Source: Bacillus methanolicus (GTDB lineage Bacteria > Bacillota > Bacilli > Bacillales > Cytobacillaceae). From it: a DNA stretch of 33,473 bases. Positions 1-9,331 of the stretch are shown one piece after another (the stretch's first letter is position 1; each line of letters begins with the position of its first letter). A model generated the notes under the pieces. That model was not told the origin of the DNA. It saw nothing but the letters and a program-made list of their open reading frames with translations, and ran no database searches. Location of the stretch: the NCBI RefSeq assembly GCF_008764295.1, contig NZ_VTQX01000037.1, positions 1-33,473 of the forward strand. The letters are read 5' to 3'. Made by a program: the position numbers and the translations under genes.

Positions 1-67
1 GAATCATCTTCTAGTTGCTTAATCTCTTTTTTTATTGTGTCCTTGACATAGGTGCCAGTTTAAGCAA

Positions 68-331
68 ATGTCTTTGTTAAAAAGATTGATGAAAAGGATG
101 TTTCATAAAGACAAAGAACTTGTTTTTACCGCCTTTACCAATGACTCTTACTTTAAGGCAATTGCAAAACTAAAAAGTCATGAGATTAACTATACAATCA
201 AGAATAAAATGGTAAATAGCCGCACTGCTAACCCTGTGTTATTCCATGACCAACAGGGGCCTGTACATTACGAAATCTATGTGAATAAAAAAGATGTACA
301 GAAAGCTAGTCAAGTTATTAACCAAAATTAA
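68..331 (+). CDS. small hypothetical protein, possibly DUF2007-like
   Basis: This is an 87-residue cytosolic protein with a basic N-terminus (about residues 1-15) and no membrane segment. The middle and C-terminal part alternates short beta and helical stretches, and ends with a helix rich in Lys, Asp and Gln. The size and the pattern of two similar halves around a central strand remind me of the small DUF2007 'putative signal transducing' proteins, but this is only a resemblance. The ATG at 68 has no good ribosome binding site; the ATG at 98 is an alternative start. The gene ends 24 bp before the left end of an IS3-family element, so its 3' surroundings have been rearranged. I do not assign a function. 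Confidence 0.5.
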   Translation: MSLLKRLMKRMFHKDKELVFTAFTNDSYFKAIAKLKSHEINYTIKNKMVNSRTANPVLFHDQQGPVHYEIYVNKKDVQKASQVINQN

Positions 332-359
332 CAAAGGCGAAACCCCTTACATTTTGAAC

Positions 360-400
360 TGCACCCCAATTGTTAGAAATCATCTAACAATTGAGGTGCA
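360..400 (+). repeat. subterminal palindrome of the IS3-family element
   Basis: TGCACCCCAATTGTTAGA (360-377) is followed after 5 nt by its near reverse complement (383-400), giving a 41-nt hairpin that includes most of the left terminal repeat. The copy at the right edge of the window (33418-33459) has an equivalent hairpin with a different stem sequence, so pairing is kept while the bases change. Such a hairpin next to the transposase start would end or block transcription entering from outside. Confidence 0.7.
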
Positions 401-411
401 GTTTTTTAGGT

Positions 412-925
412 TAAATTTACTGGAGAAGATAAATTACAGGCAGTTACACGTTACTTAAATGGAAAGGAGAGTTCACGTGAGATAGTTCAATCTTTAGGAA
501 CTGACCATAAAGCGATTCTTAAATGGGTCAAACCATACGAATTTAATGGTGTTGAAGCCTTTATTAAGCCTTGTGTAAATTATCCCCAACAGTTCAAACT
601 AGACGTACTAAATTATATGATTGAACATGGTACGTCCTTAAATGAAACAGCAGCGTTTTTTAAGATCCCTGCCCCTTCAACCATTATGGTTTGGAGAAAA
701 CTGTTCGAAACACAAGAATTAGATGCCCTTCGATCAAAGAAAACGGGGTGTCCATCCATGAAAAAGGAACCCAATCAACAACATAAAAAAGCACCTGTCA
801 GAGGCTATACTGATGCACTTGAGGCTCGAATAAAAAATCTAGAAATGGAAAATGAGTATTTAAAAAAGTTGAATGCCTTAGTTCAAAACAAGGAAAAGTC
901 ACCAAATAAGACAAAGCGCAAGTAG
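412..925 (+). pseudogene. IS3-family transposase orfA, start codon lost
   Basis: The frame is open from 412 (V K F T G E D K L Q ...) to a TAG at 923-925. The second IS copy at 33467 has ATG GCA A at the aligned place, while here the triplet in front of the frame is TAG, so the initiation codon has been lost. An internal ATG at 617 could only give a 102-residue fragment. The protein has two helix-turn-helix-like segments (REIVQSLGTDHKAILKWV, then a second around TSLNETAAFFKIPAPSTI), and a C-terminal coiled coil (about 830-890) of leucine-zipper type used for orfA/orfB multimerisation in this family. Confidence 0.8.
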
Positions 926-1759
926 TCTATGAATTAGGGCATGAATATCCGGTGAAAGCACCCGTAAAGCTAGCTAGTATTCCCCGAAGTACTTATTACG
1001 ATTTAGTAAAACGAATGGGTCGTCCAGATCCTGATTCGGATCTAAAAGAAGAGATTAAAGCCATTTTTGAAGAAAATGAAGGACGTTATGGCTATCGCCG
1101 TATTGGAGATGAGCTTACGAACCGAGGTCACAGAGTAAATCACAAAAAGATTCAACACCTCATGAAGAAGTTAGGTTTAAAGTGTTTAGTGCGTATGAAA
1201 AAGTATAAATCGTATAAAGATATGGTTGGTAAAATTGCCCCCAATATTTTAGATCGCAATTTTATCGCAAAATGCCCCATATAAAAATGGGTAACAGATA
1301 TTACGGAATTTAAATTAGTTGGAGAGAAACTCTATTTATCACCTGTTTTAGACTTATTTAATGGAGAAATTATTACCTATACAATTGGGCTCTAAACCAA
1401 CATATTCCCTTGTCTCTGACATGTTAGAAAATGCTTTAGAACGCTTACCAGAGGACCAGCTACTCATGCATTCAGATCAGGGCTGGCACTACCAAATGGA
1501 GAAGTATCGTAAAAGACTTCAACCAAGAGGAATTGTAGAAAGTATGTCTCGTAAAGGAAACTCTTACAACAACTCTGTCATGGAGAACTTCTTTGCGATT
1601 ATGAAATCCGAATTCCTATACTTGAAGGAATTTAAAAGTGTGGAGCATTTTAAAAAAGAGCTAGAAAAATATGTCGAATATTACAACACGAAACCGATGA
1701 AGACAAAATTAAAAATGAGTCCGGTGGAATACCGAACTTATTATACCCAAGTCGCCTGA
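886..1759 (+). pseudogene. IS3-family transposase orfB (DDE integrase), nonsense + frameshift
   Basis: The reading frame overlaps the end of orfA (D K A Q V V Y E L ...), as in IS3 elements where orfB is reached by -1 frameshifting. It contains the HTH_21 region (G R Y G Y R R I) and then the DDE integrase core: the first D in T D I T E F, the second in H S D Q G W H Y, the E in N S V M E N F F A. The frame is interrupted by TAA at 1282-1284 and by a one-base insertion in the GGG at 1387-1389, after which the protein resumes as G S K P T Y S L. Both breaks are inside the catalytic domain, so no active transposase is made. Confidence 0.85.
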
Positions 1760-1793
1760 TGAAATAACCGTGTCTAACTTTTAGAACACTTCA

Positions 1794-2215
1794 ATTTTTA
1801 AAATGGGGTTTTTGTTGGTATCTTCTTCTCTTTCATTTACAAGTAGGGCATGTCTTTTTTCTTAAATGACGCACCAATTGAAAATGGTACTTTAGCCTCT
1901 CTTCTTCAACACTTCTTTTAAAGTAGTCAGGTAATAAATCAACGTATCAAATCTAATTTACTTTTTAAACTTTCGATCCTTAAGCTTAATAGATATGCCA
2001 TTTTTAGATTAACAAAAAGGAAGAGTGAATTTTTTAACATTATCATGTTTTCATTCATTCTTAGATTAGATCATGGAGAGTAACACTCTCTAGTTCTATG
2101 ATGCCTCTTTTTCGATAAAAATGACTTAGCTTGTTAACTTATTCATCGTTTTTTCCATAGATCCTTTTTCTTGACAATGATACTGGTGTTTCTTAATTGC
2201 ATCTTCCAATAACAC
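1794..2215. other. gene-free stretch after the insertion sequence
   Basis: About 420 AT-rich bases between the right end of the IS and the yneF terminator. I find no reading frame with a ribosome binding site and protein-like composition, and no clear RNA structure. Confidence 0.5.
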
Positions 2216-2265
2216 AAAAAAGACCACCTTTCCTGCTTAAGTTTTCGCAGTAAAAGTAGTCTTTT
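2216..2265 (-). terminator. yneF transcription terminator
   Basis: On the minus strand a long stem pairs AAAAGACTAC... with ...GTGGTCTTTT around a loop of about 10 nt and runs into a T tract. It lies about 145 bp beyond the yneF stop codon. Confidence 0.7.
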
Positions 2266-2411
2266 GGTTAAAATAAGAAAAATAAAGCAATTATGATTAA
2301 AAAATCTGATGAAGGATTCACCTTTTTCACTTAGAAAAAAGGAAAAATTCACCTTCATAATTGCTCTCCATCAAATGATAAACGTTGATATGACAGTGAT
2401 TCTAAGCACTT

Positions 2412-2630
2412 TTATTTTCCTTGCTGCTTGTTCATCGCAGCCATCATTTGATTGATTTTTTTCTGGGATGGTTTTTGCCCCATTTGCATCATCATCATTC
2501 TAAGCATTTGTTCATTGATTGGCGGATTTTTCTTTAAGTAGCTCATCATATATCTACGAGCGATGAAAAATCCTAACGCTACTCCACCAAGTAGAGCAAC
2601 TACGATTAGTAGATATCCCCACCAAACCAT
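2412..2630 (-). CDS. yneF: YneF, UPF0154 small membrane protein
   Basis: This is a 72-residue protein starting M V W W G Y L L. One N-terminal transmembrane helix (about residues 5-25) is followed by a short basic turn (A R R Y M) and a Met-, Lys- and Gln-rich cytosolic tail with the family phrase [11 protein letters not shown]. The length and sequence match the UPF0154 family, whose role is unknown; it is likely a bitopic protein with the tail in the cytosol. The ATG at 2630 was chosen over an upstream ATG at 2702 because GGAGGAAATAAA directly precedes it. In B. subtilis yneF also follows sirA (yneE) and tkt, as here. Confidence 0.9.
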   Translation of the reverse strand: MVWWGYLLIVVALLGGVALGFFIARRYMMSYLKKNPPINEQMLRMMMMQMGQKPSQKKINQMMAAMNKQQGK

Positions 2631-2800
2631 TTTATTTCCTCCTTCATGTTGTCTATCATACAGTGTACTAGACCAAAGGCTATTATACAATATTTGCACC
2701 AAATTTTCCTACCTTTATGAAAGGTTTTCGGAAATTTAATCATTATTAATCGTTTGGCTAACATACAAAAGACGTTGATCATTTAAAAAAAGCTATTTGC

Positions 2801-3238
2801 TTAAACAAATTTCCGTTCCTTTATAGGCTTCAACCAACCATAACGATTATTCAATAAATCGATCGCTAAGAAAGCCCCTTCATTTTTCCGTAACACTTCA
2901 AAAAAACATGTTTCTGCTTCATAACTACCTTTGGCATTAATGGTTAAATAGCGATCAAAAATTTCTAGTTTAGCGAAGCTGCTTTTGCCATAAGAAACTT
3001 GATAGATCCCATTCTCAAACGAATAACCAGCGGTATTTTGCAATTGTTGTTGAATGTATTGATGGAGTCGAATACTAGGGATTGGCTTTGTAATATAAAT
3101 AATTTGTTTAGTAATGATCGAATATAATTCTCCAAAGGCTGATTCATATTCTTTAAAAAGTTGAAAAAACATAGACTCTCTTCCTAAATAATGGGAGGCA
3201 AATTCATCTGTAATTATGTATAATTGATAACTTCTCAA
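2801..3238 (-). CDS. sirA: SirA, sporulation inhibitor of replication
   Basis: This 145-residue cytosolic protein matches SirA (YneE). In B. subtilis SirA is made under Spo0A control at the onset of sporulation and binds domain I of DnaA, stopping new rounds of replication. Family hallmarks visible here are H Y L G R E S near the N-terminus, K Q I I Y I T K P I P in the middle, Y E A E T C F F E V L, and the C-terminal Y G W L K P I K E R K F V. Translation starts at TTG (3238), eight bases after GGAGG. An ATG seven bases upstream is out of frame. The gene lies between tkt and yneF as in B. subtilis. Confidence 0.92.
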   Translation of the reverse strand: MRSYQLYIITDEFASHYLGRESMFFQLFKEYESAFGELYSIITKQIIYITKPIPSIRLHQYIQQQLQNTAGYSFENGIYQVSYGKSSFAKLEIFDRYLTINAKGSYEAETCFFEVLRKNEGAFLAIDLLNNRYGWLKPIKERKFV

Positions 3239-3368
3239 CCATAACTCCTCCTTCTTTCACATCCTTTCTTTTATTATATTAAAAATTAGAGCGGATGTTT
3301 GTCTTAAATAGTTGAAAAATTCCGCTTTTTTTGTCGAAACGATTGAAAATCATGCATCTTTCTTAATG

Positions 3369-3407
3369 AAAAAAAGATGGCCAATTCGCAAATAACGAAT
3401 CAGCCAT
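3369..3407 (-). terminator. tkt: tkt transcription terminator
   Basis: On the minus strand ATGGCTGATTCG pairs with CGAATTGGCCAT around a 5-7 nt loop, followed by seven T. It lies just past the tkt stop codon. Confidence 0.75.
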
Positions 3408-3427
3408 TTTAAAAGGAACTATTCTTT

Positions 3428-5434
3428 CTATTGATTGAGCAATGCTTTCACACGCGCAACAACATTTTTAACTGTAAAGCCATACTCTTCCATAATCTTC
3501 TCTCCTGGAGCAGATGCACCAAATTGATCAATCGCCAAGACATCGCCCTCATCACCAGTATATCGATGCCATCCGAGCGAAGTAGCCATTTCAATTCCTA
3601 AGCGTTTCTTAACATGTTTAGGAATAACACTTTCTTTATATTCCTCTGTTTGTTGTTCAAATCGATGCCATGAAGGCATGCTTACAACAGAAGCATGGAT
3701 TCCTTCATTTTGTAAGGATTTTTGCGCCTCAACCGCTAGTGATACTTCTGAGCCTGTGGCAAGTAAAAGTACATCAGGAGTTTCCGTATTAGCAGGTGAA
3801 ACAACATAAGCCCCCTTCGATACACCTTCATACGCCTTATCTGCTGTACCATTCAATGTAGGTAAGTTTTGACGTGTCAGTACAAGGGCCGTTGGACGGG
3901 TAGTCGATTCTACGGCAAGCTTCCATGCAGCAGCTGTTTCATTTCCATCAGCAGGGCGCAACACATCAAGATTTGGCATTGCCCGTAAGCTAGCTAACTG
4001 TTCAACCGGTTCATGTGTTGGTCCATCTTCGCCGACCGCAATACTATCATGTGTAAATACATAAGTAACGGGCAAATTCATTAGAGCTGCTAAACGAATA
4101 GCAGGACGCAAGTAGTCAGAGAAGACGAAGAATGTTCCGCCAAATACTTTTAAACCTCCATGAAGAGCCATTCCGTTCATCGCTGCCCCCATTGCGAATT
4201 CACGAACACCAAACCAAATATTTCTTCCTTCATATGATTCAGGTGTAAAATCGCCAACACCTTTAATCGTAGTTTTATTTGAACCTGCTAAATCAGCAGA
4301 GCCCCCAATTAAATATGGAAGGTTTTTCGCAATGGCATTTAAAGCCTCACCAGAAGATGCGCGGCTTGCTAAACTCTTTCCATCCTCATAAACTGGCAGC
4401 TCCTTATCCCAGCCCTCAACCAAATCGCCATTATTAGCGGTCTCAAATTGAACGGCTAATTCTGGATATTCTTGTTTATATGAAGCAAAAAGAGCGTTCC
4501 ATTCTTTTTCTTTCTTTTCACCATTTTCAGCAACTAGCTTTTTAAATTGCTCGTACACTTCATTTGGTACATGGAAATCCTCTTCAAATGTCCACTTGTA
4601 GGCTTCCTTTGTTAACTTTAATTCATCAGCGCCCAAAGGAGCACCATGAACATCTGACTTACCAGATTTGTTTGGTGAACCATAGCCAATAACCGTTCTA
4701 ACTTCAATCATCGTTGGATGAGTTTGATCACTTTTTGCTTCCTCAATCGCTTTTGCAATCGCTTCAAGATCATTTCCATCTTCAACGCGAATATATTGCC
4801 ATCCATATGATTTAAATCTTTTCTCAATGCTTTCTGAGAATGAACGATCTAAATCACCATCAAGAGAGATATCATTTGAATCATAGAGCACAACAAGCTT
4901 ACCAAGTTGTAAGTGACCGGCTAATGAAGCGGCTTCAGCTGAAACTCCCTCCATTAAATCACCATCGCCACAAATACTATATGTATAATGATCAACAAGC
5001 TCATAATTATCTTTATTATATACAGCTGCCAAATGTCTTTCTGCCATTGCCATCCCAACAGCCATAGAAATTCCTTGACCTAGCGGCCCTGTTGTTGCAT
5101 CCACTCCTGGAGTATGACCATATTCAGGGTGTCCTGGAGTTTTGCTTCCCCACTGACGGAATTGTTTTAAATCTTCGATGGTAAGATCATAGCCTGACAA
5201 ATGTAAAAGGCTATATAAAAGCATGGAACCATGGCCAGCAGATAATACAAACCGATCCCGGTTAAACCAATGTGGATTCTTCGGATTATGGTTCATATAT
5301 CTCGTCCAAAGTGTATATGCCATTGGGGCAGCTCCCATCGGCATACCAGGATGCCCTGAATTCGCCTTCTCAATCGCATCAATGGATAATGTTCTTATTG
5401 CGTTAACCGATAATGCATCAACTTGTCCAAACAT
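3428..5434 (-). CDS. tkt: transketolase
   Basis: This is a 668-residue transketolase, the usual length. It transfers two-carbon ketol units between sugar phosphates in the non-oxidative pentose phosphate pathway, using thiamine diphosphate and Mg2+. Visible features are the N-terminal S G H P G M P M G (His28), the H G S M L L Y S loop near residue 68, G P L G Q G, and the TPP/metal motif G D G D L M E G V near residue 155. The pyrimidine-domain [14 protein letters not shown] and the substrate-binding [17 protein letters not shown] follow. The start ATG follows AGGAGGGATAGAATAA. It has about 240 bp of upstream non-coding sequence and its own terminator, so it is probably transcribed separately from ynzC. 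Confidence 0.97.
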   Translation of the reverse strand: MFGQVDALSVNAIRTLSIDAIEKANSGHPGMPMGAAPMAYTLWTRYMNHNPKNPHWFNRDRFVLSAGHGSMLLYSLLHLSGYDLTIEDLKQFRQWGSKTPGHPEYGHTPGVDATTGPLGQGISMAVGMAMAERHLAAVYNKDNYELVDHYTYSICGDGDLMEGVSAEAASLAGHLQLGKLVVLYDSNDISLDGDLDRSFSESIEKRFKSYGWQYIRVEDGNDLEAIAKAIEEAKSDQTHPTMIEVRTVIGYGSPNKSGKSDVHGAPLGADELKLTKEAYKWTFEEDFHVPNEVYEQFKKLVAENGEKKEKEWNALFASYKQEYPELAVQFETANNGDLVEGWDKELPVYEDGKSLASRASSGEALNAIAKNLPYLIGGSADLAGSNKTTIKGVGDFTPESYEGRNIWFGVREFAMGAAMNGMALHGGLKVFGGTFFVFSDYLRPAIRLAALMNLPVTYVFTHDSIAVGEDGPTHEPVEQLASLRAMPNLDVLRPADGNETAAAWKLAVESTTRPTALVLTRQNLPTLNGTADKAYEGVSKGAYVVSPANTETPDVLLLATGSEVSLAVEAQKSLQNEGIHASVVSMPSWHRFEQQTEEYKESVIPKHVKKRLGIEMATSLGWHRYTGDEGDVLAIDQFGASAPGEKIMEEYGFTVKNVVARVKALLNQ

Positions 5435-5643
5435 TTATTCTATCCCTCCTATTTATTCCTAACCTAAGTGAAATTTCGATAATAATCAACCAGTTGATTA
5501 CCTCATATATCTATCATTTCTAAACAGAATGAAATCCACTCTACTTATTAAATATATAGCGGACGATTTGTTTTCTCAACAAAAAAGTCCAATTTGTTCC
5601 TATTTTGCCACTTTCGTATCCAATCTATGTGTCCATAACAAAA

Positions 5644-5667
5644 AGGAATACAGTTCATTGTATTCCT
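5644..5667 (-). terminator. terminator downstream of ynzC
   Basis: Perfect inverted repeat AGGAATACA / TGTATTCCT with a 6-nt loop. On the minus strand it is followed by TTTTTG, placing it just after the ynzC stop codon. Confidence 0.75.
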
Positions 5668-5674
5668 CAAAAAA

Positions 5675-5908
5675 TTAATGCATTTTGTTTCTCTTTTGAT
5701 ATTCCTTAAGTTTTTTGGGGGTAACATCATTCCCTTTCGGATCTACAATTGTAACACCTTTAAGCGTATTTAACATTGAAGAACGGAAAGTTTCCAAGTA
5801 CTCTTTTCTTAGTGCAGTTTGCTCCTTCGCTTCTTCCTCTGTTAAGCTTGACTGTTTCGCCTTTTTAGCTAATTCATTAATTCTAGCCAACTTTTCTTTT
5901 GATAGCAT
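5675..5908 (-). CDS. ynzC: YnzC, UPF0291/DUF896 family protein
   Basis: This is a 77-residue, highly charged, mostly helical cytosolic protein. The sequence M L S K E K L A R I N E L A K K A K opens the family pattern, followed by a second helix (L T E E E A K E Q T A L R K E Y L) and the conserved end ...V T P K K L K E Y Q K R. It matches the DUF896/UPF0291 proteins of Firmicutes; YnzC of B. subtilis has a solved helical-hairpin fold but no firmly established role. AAAAAGGAG stands at the right distance before the ATG. It is the third gene of the SOS-linked yneA-yneB-ynzC series, 124 bp after yneB. Confidence 0.92.
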   Translation of the reverse strand: MLSKEKLARINELAKKAKQSSLTEEEAKEQTALRKEYLETFRSSMLNTLKGVTIVDPKGNDVTPKKLKEYQKRNKMH

Positions 5909-6032
5909 AATTAAGCTCCTTTTTATGTTTGTTACATCTATAGATTCTTCATAATATTCGTTTCATCATTCTATGCTCAAACTAAGTAAATTTCATATTA
6001 CTAGAATCTATAAGTGATTACAAGCAAAGAGC

Positions 6033-7014
<982 letters not shown>

Positions 7015-7032
7015 CTTTCACACCTCAAACTA

Positions 7033-7109
7033 AGAATATATGTTCGTTGTTAATCACATTATAATACGAACACTTGTTTCCAGTCAACAAAAATTCGAAC
7101 TTATGTTTG
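7033..7109. promoter_or_regulatory. three LexA (Cheo) boxes between yneA and lexA
   Basis: Three 14-bp matches to the Bacillus LexA operator CGAAC-N4-GTTC occur: AGAATATATGTTCG (7033-7046), CGAACACTTGTTTC (7067-7080) and CGAACTTATGTTTG (7096-7109). Box 2 lies inside the yneA promoter (-35 TTGACT at 7087-7082, -10 TATAAT at 7063-7058, minus strand). Box 3 overlaps the lexA -35 region. Box 1 lies just downstream of the yneA -10 element. The layout gives LexA control of both divergent genes. Confidence 0.88.
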
Positions 7110-7135
7110 TATCAGTTGGAAATACATGCTATAAT
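7107..7135 (+). promoter_or_regulatory. lexA: lexA promoter
   Basis: TTGTAT (7107-7112), a 17-bp spacer and TATAAT (7130-7135). LexA box 3 overlaps the -35 element, consistent with autorepression. Confidence 0.75.
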
Positions 7136-7167
7136 CAAAGCAAGAAATAGAATTCGAGGTGTGTACT

Positions 7168-7791
7168 ATGGTAAAGCTATCAAAAAGACAGCAAGATATT
7201 CTTGAATTTATAAAAGACGAGGTCAAGCTAAAGGGATATCCACCATCCGTAAGAGAAATCGGTGAAGCTGTTGGCCTCGCATCTAGCTCAACTGTTCATG
7301 GGCATTTAGCTAGACTCGAGAGCAAGGGACTCATCCGCCGGGACCCAACGAAACCACGTGCGATTGAAATTTTAGAAGCTGATGAAGAAGCCAATATTCC
7401 AAAAAGTAGAGTAGTAAATGTACCCGTTGTCGGAAAAGTAACAGCCGGACTACCGATTACGGCAATCGAGAATGTGGAGGAATACTTTCCATTGCCTGAG
7501 CGCTTTGCCGCAGACGACGAACATGTATTTATGCTAGAAATTATGGGAGAAAGCATGATCGAAGCTGGGATTTTGGACGGTGACTACGTCATTGTTAGAC
7601 AACAGCAATCCGCTAGTAATGGAGATATTGTTGTAGCAATGACTGAAGACGATGAAGCAACGGTAAAACGCTTCTTCAAAGAGAAAGATTATATTCGTTT
7701 ACAGCCTGAAAACTCAACGATGGAACCGATTATTTTGAGAAACGTCTCCATCTTAGGAAAGGTTATCGGTGTTTACCGTCATATACACTGA
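7168..7791 (+). CDS. lexA: LexA, SOS repressor and self-cleaving protease
   Basis: This 207-residue protein represses SOS genes and cuts itself when RecA filaments form. The N-terminal winged helix-turn-helix (residues 1-70) contains the DNA-reading segment [14 protein letters not shown]. The cleavage site is Ala93-Gly94 in K V T A G L P. The Ser/Lys dyad of the S24 domain is Ser129 (M G E S M I E A G) and Lys167 (A T V K R F). The start at 7168 follows GAGGTG and matches the usual M x K L S K R Q. An in-frame GTG nine bases upstream is less likely. The gene is divergent from yneA with three LexA boxes between them, and ends before a strong terminator. Confidence 0.97.
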   Translation: MVKLSKRQQDILEFIKDEVKLKGYPPSVREIGEAVGLASSSTVHGHLARLESKGLIRRDPTKPRAIEILEADEEANIPKSRVVNVPVVGKVTAGLPITAIENVEEYFPLPERFAADDEHVFMLEIMGESMIEAGILDGDYVIVRQQQSASNGDIVVAMTEDDEATVKRFFKEKDYIRLQPENSTMEPIILRNVSILGKVIGVYRHIH

Positions 7792-7806
7792 GCTTATCAA
7801 TCTCGT

Positions 7807-7832
7807 AAAAGCAGGTTAACCTGCTTTTTTTT
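7807..7832 (+). terminator. lexA: lexA terminator
   Basis: GCAGGTTAACCTGC is a perfect palindrome preceded by four A and followed by eight T. Confidence 0.9.
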
Positions 7833-7895
7833 CCTTTTGAATAATTTTTCTTCATTTGCCTCATATTAAAAGAAAAAATTTGAAAGGATTTTTAT

Positions 7896-8084
7896 ATGAG
7901 CACTCTTACTTCTCAATTTCTAATGAGCTTACTCTCTTCTTCTCTTGTTATGAAATATAACTTAAATTGGCATCGCAAACTCATTCTTCTTTTCATTCCC
8001 CTTTTTATTCTTTTTACTTTTTTGCAAACAGAATATTTGCTTAAGAGAGTGGAGATAAAACAAACGAGGGAAACTAAAAAGTAA
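7896..8084 (+). CDS. small single-pass membrane protein, unknown
   Basis: This is a 62-residue open frame with GAAAGGA at a suitable distance before the ATG. The first half is Ser/Leu-rich (L T S Q F L M S L L S S S L), the centre is a strongly hydrophobic helix (about residues 28-45: L I L L F I P L F I L F T F L), and the tail is basic (K R V E I K Q T R E T K K). This gives an inner-membrane anchor with a positively charged cytosolic end. I do not recognise the family. It starts the accessory stretch between lexA and glnA. Confidence 0.5.
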   Translation: MSTLTSQFLMSLLSSSLVMKYNLNWHRKLILLFIPLFILFTFLQTEYLLKRVEIKQTRETKK

Positions 8085-8209
8085 CTCAGAAAAGTTTAGC
8101 AATATTATCCGCTATAGGTTAACTAAAAACTGATAGGTTCCGACAAGAAGAACTAAAAAATGATTACTAAAGACAACGATTAATTTTTCTTATCCTTCAT
8201 TTTCAATCA

Positions 8210-8557
8210 TTAAAATTTGAACATTTGCAAAATTACCGGGGCGCCTTTCGGGGGCGCGTCTTCTGTTTTTAATGTAATTTCTCCTTTTTGCACTGCATAG
8301 CAGTCCTTCGGCTGCAACACTCCGTTAATAAAAAGATTCATATATGATACTTGCGAGGGGGCAAGAATTACCTGCTTCCCTAATTCAGGAATTCCATCTA
8401 CTTCCTTGTATGATTTTGATTCTCCATCTGAAACTGTGTAGTATTCGTATACTTCCACTTTTTTAGGAAGATGATGGCAGGAGATGACAGGAGGAATTAA
8501 CGGAATGGTCAAAAAGGGTTTGATAAAATGATTGCGATCCCAATTTTTAGATGTCAC
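8210..8557 (-). CDS. DUF4183 domain protein
   Basis: This 115-residue protein has a variable N-terminus and a C-terminal DUF4183-type domain, recognised from Y M N L F I N G V L Q P K D C Y followed by G E I T L and a terminal A P V I L Q M F. The same signature occurs in the divergent neighbour at 8715 (N V Y I N G V L Q M D D). DUF4183 domains occur in sporulating Bacillales, often with collagen-like or spore-surface proteins, so a structural role on the spore surface is plausible but unproven. Translation starts at GTG (8557), after GGAGGAAAG. There is no signal peptide or membrane segment. Confidence 0.75.
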   Translation of the reverse strand: MTSKNWDRNHFIKPFLTIPLIPPVISCHHLPKKVEVYEYYTVSDGESKSYKEVDGIPELGKQVILAPSQVSYMNLFINGVLQPKDCYAVQKGEITLKTEDAPPKGAPVILQMFKF

Positions 8558-8714
8558 CTTTTCTTTCCTCCTTTATGCTCACGATACATGCCTTTTTCAA
8601 CATTATATAAATAGGTCGAGATTATGTGCTTGGTCTTACATTATCTATACGTAAGTTTAGTCAATAAATGACAACAGGCATAATATAGTAAAAACTTGGA
8701 AAGGAGGAGTTACC

Positions 8715-9095
8715 TTGCCCCTGCAGATTATGAAGCTAGCAATTAGCGCAACTTCGACGATTAGCACATTTCCAACTGTTGAAAGATTCTTCACTGAAGC
8801 GGCAGAACAAGTTACTGGCGATGGTACTTTAACGATTGCGGTTGAGGATTTCTGGACTGACACTGGAGCAGCTGCAGACACACTTCCAGAATTAACGGCT
8901 GACAATAGCTACATTAATGTTTATATAAATGGTGTGCTGCAAATGGATGACTTAATTGCCTACACGCCAGGTGCTACTGGTGTAGGACAATTAGTGATTA
9001 CTGTTCCTACTGGTTCAACAATTGAAGCAGCATCTCCAGTCGTCCTAGTTGTCACAAACTTTGCGCCAACAAGCGATACAACGATTATCACCTAA
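8715..9095 (+). CDS. DUF4183 domain protein (second copy)
   Basis: This 126-residue acidic protein is rich in Thr, Ala, Val and Ser, with almost no Lys, Arg, Cys or Trp. That is typical of extracellular or spore-coat beta-sandwich proteins. The DUF4183 signature N S Y I N V Y I N G V L Q lies near residue 75, followed by G Q L V I T V P T G S T I and a terminal S P V V L V V T N F. The TTG start at 8715 follows AAGGAGG. Upstream, CATAATATA (8679-8687) fits the SigK -10 pattern CATANNNTA, although no clear -35 is visible; if real, it would mean mother-cell expression late in sporulation. It is divergent from the other DUF4183 gene. Confidence 0.78.
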   Translation: MPLQIMKLAISATSTISTFPTVERFFTEAAEQVTGDGTLTIAVEDFWTDTGAAADTLPELTADNSYINVYINGVLQMDDLIAYTPGATGVGQLVITVPTGSTIEAASPVVLVVTNFAPTSDTTIIT

Positions 9096-9104
9096 GTAAA
9101 TCTC

Positions 9105-9138
9105 ACCTCTGAAAATGATATTTCAGGGGTTTGTTTTT
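9105..9138 (+). terminator. terminator of the DUF4183 gene
   Basis: ACCTCTGAAA and TTTCAGGGGT pair around ATGATA, followed by TTGTTTTTTG. Confidence 0.85.
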
Positions 9139-9295
9139 TGCATATTACCATTTAATACGCATCAAAAAAACAGATGCCTGTCAAAAAACCTTTCAGTTTA
9201 ACGGAAAAGCGTGCGAGACCAAGCATCACACGAAATGAGGCAAAAATCGTTTTATCAACAATTCTGTTAATAAAGCTTATCTAATAAAGTTTATA

Positions 9296-9324
9296 TTGAT
9301 GCTTCATAAAATATTGAATATAAT
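9296..9324 (+). promoter_or_regulatory. SigA-type promoter of the tRNA-like RNA
   Basis: TTGATG (9296-9301), a 17-bp spacer and TATAAT (9319-9324). The expected transcription start at about 9331-9333 coincides with the 5' strand of the tRNA-like acceptor stem, so the RNA is probably its own transcription unit. Confidence 0.65.
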
Positions 9325-9331
9325 TTATGAA

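Larger units (their letters stand above)
355..1793 (+). mobile_element. decayed IS3-family insertion sequence (IS150-like), 1439 bp
   Basis: The left terminal repeat begins TGAACTGCACCCC at 355 and ends GTTAGA at 377. The right end, 1773-1793, reads on the opposite strand TGAAGTGTTC...GTTAGA, a degenerate match. The element is flanked by a 4-bp direct repeat ATTT (351-354 and 1794-1797), as expected for IS3-family insertion. Inside are orfA with a helix-turn-helix and leucine zipper, and orfB with the DDE integrase core. The start codon is lost, orfB has a nonsense codon and a frameshift, and the right repeat is degraded, so this copy cannot move by itself. Confidence 0.85.

Noticed and set aside
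1..62. Open minus-strand frame running out of the left edge (V K D T I K K E I K Q L E D D S)
   Set aside because: Protein-like, but it has no start codon after an upstream stop and only about 20 codons are visible, so it cannot be called a gene from this window.
2143..2358. 71-residue minus-strand frame
   Set aside because: It contains the yneF terminator hairpin, and its composition is that of translated AT-rich DNA.
5548..5730. 60-residue minus-strand frame
   Set aside because: It overlaps the ynzC 3' end and crosses its terminator, with no start signal.
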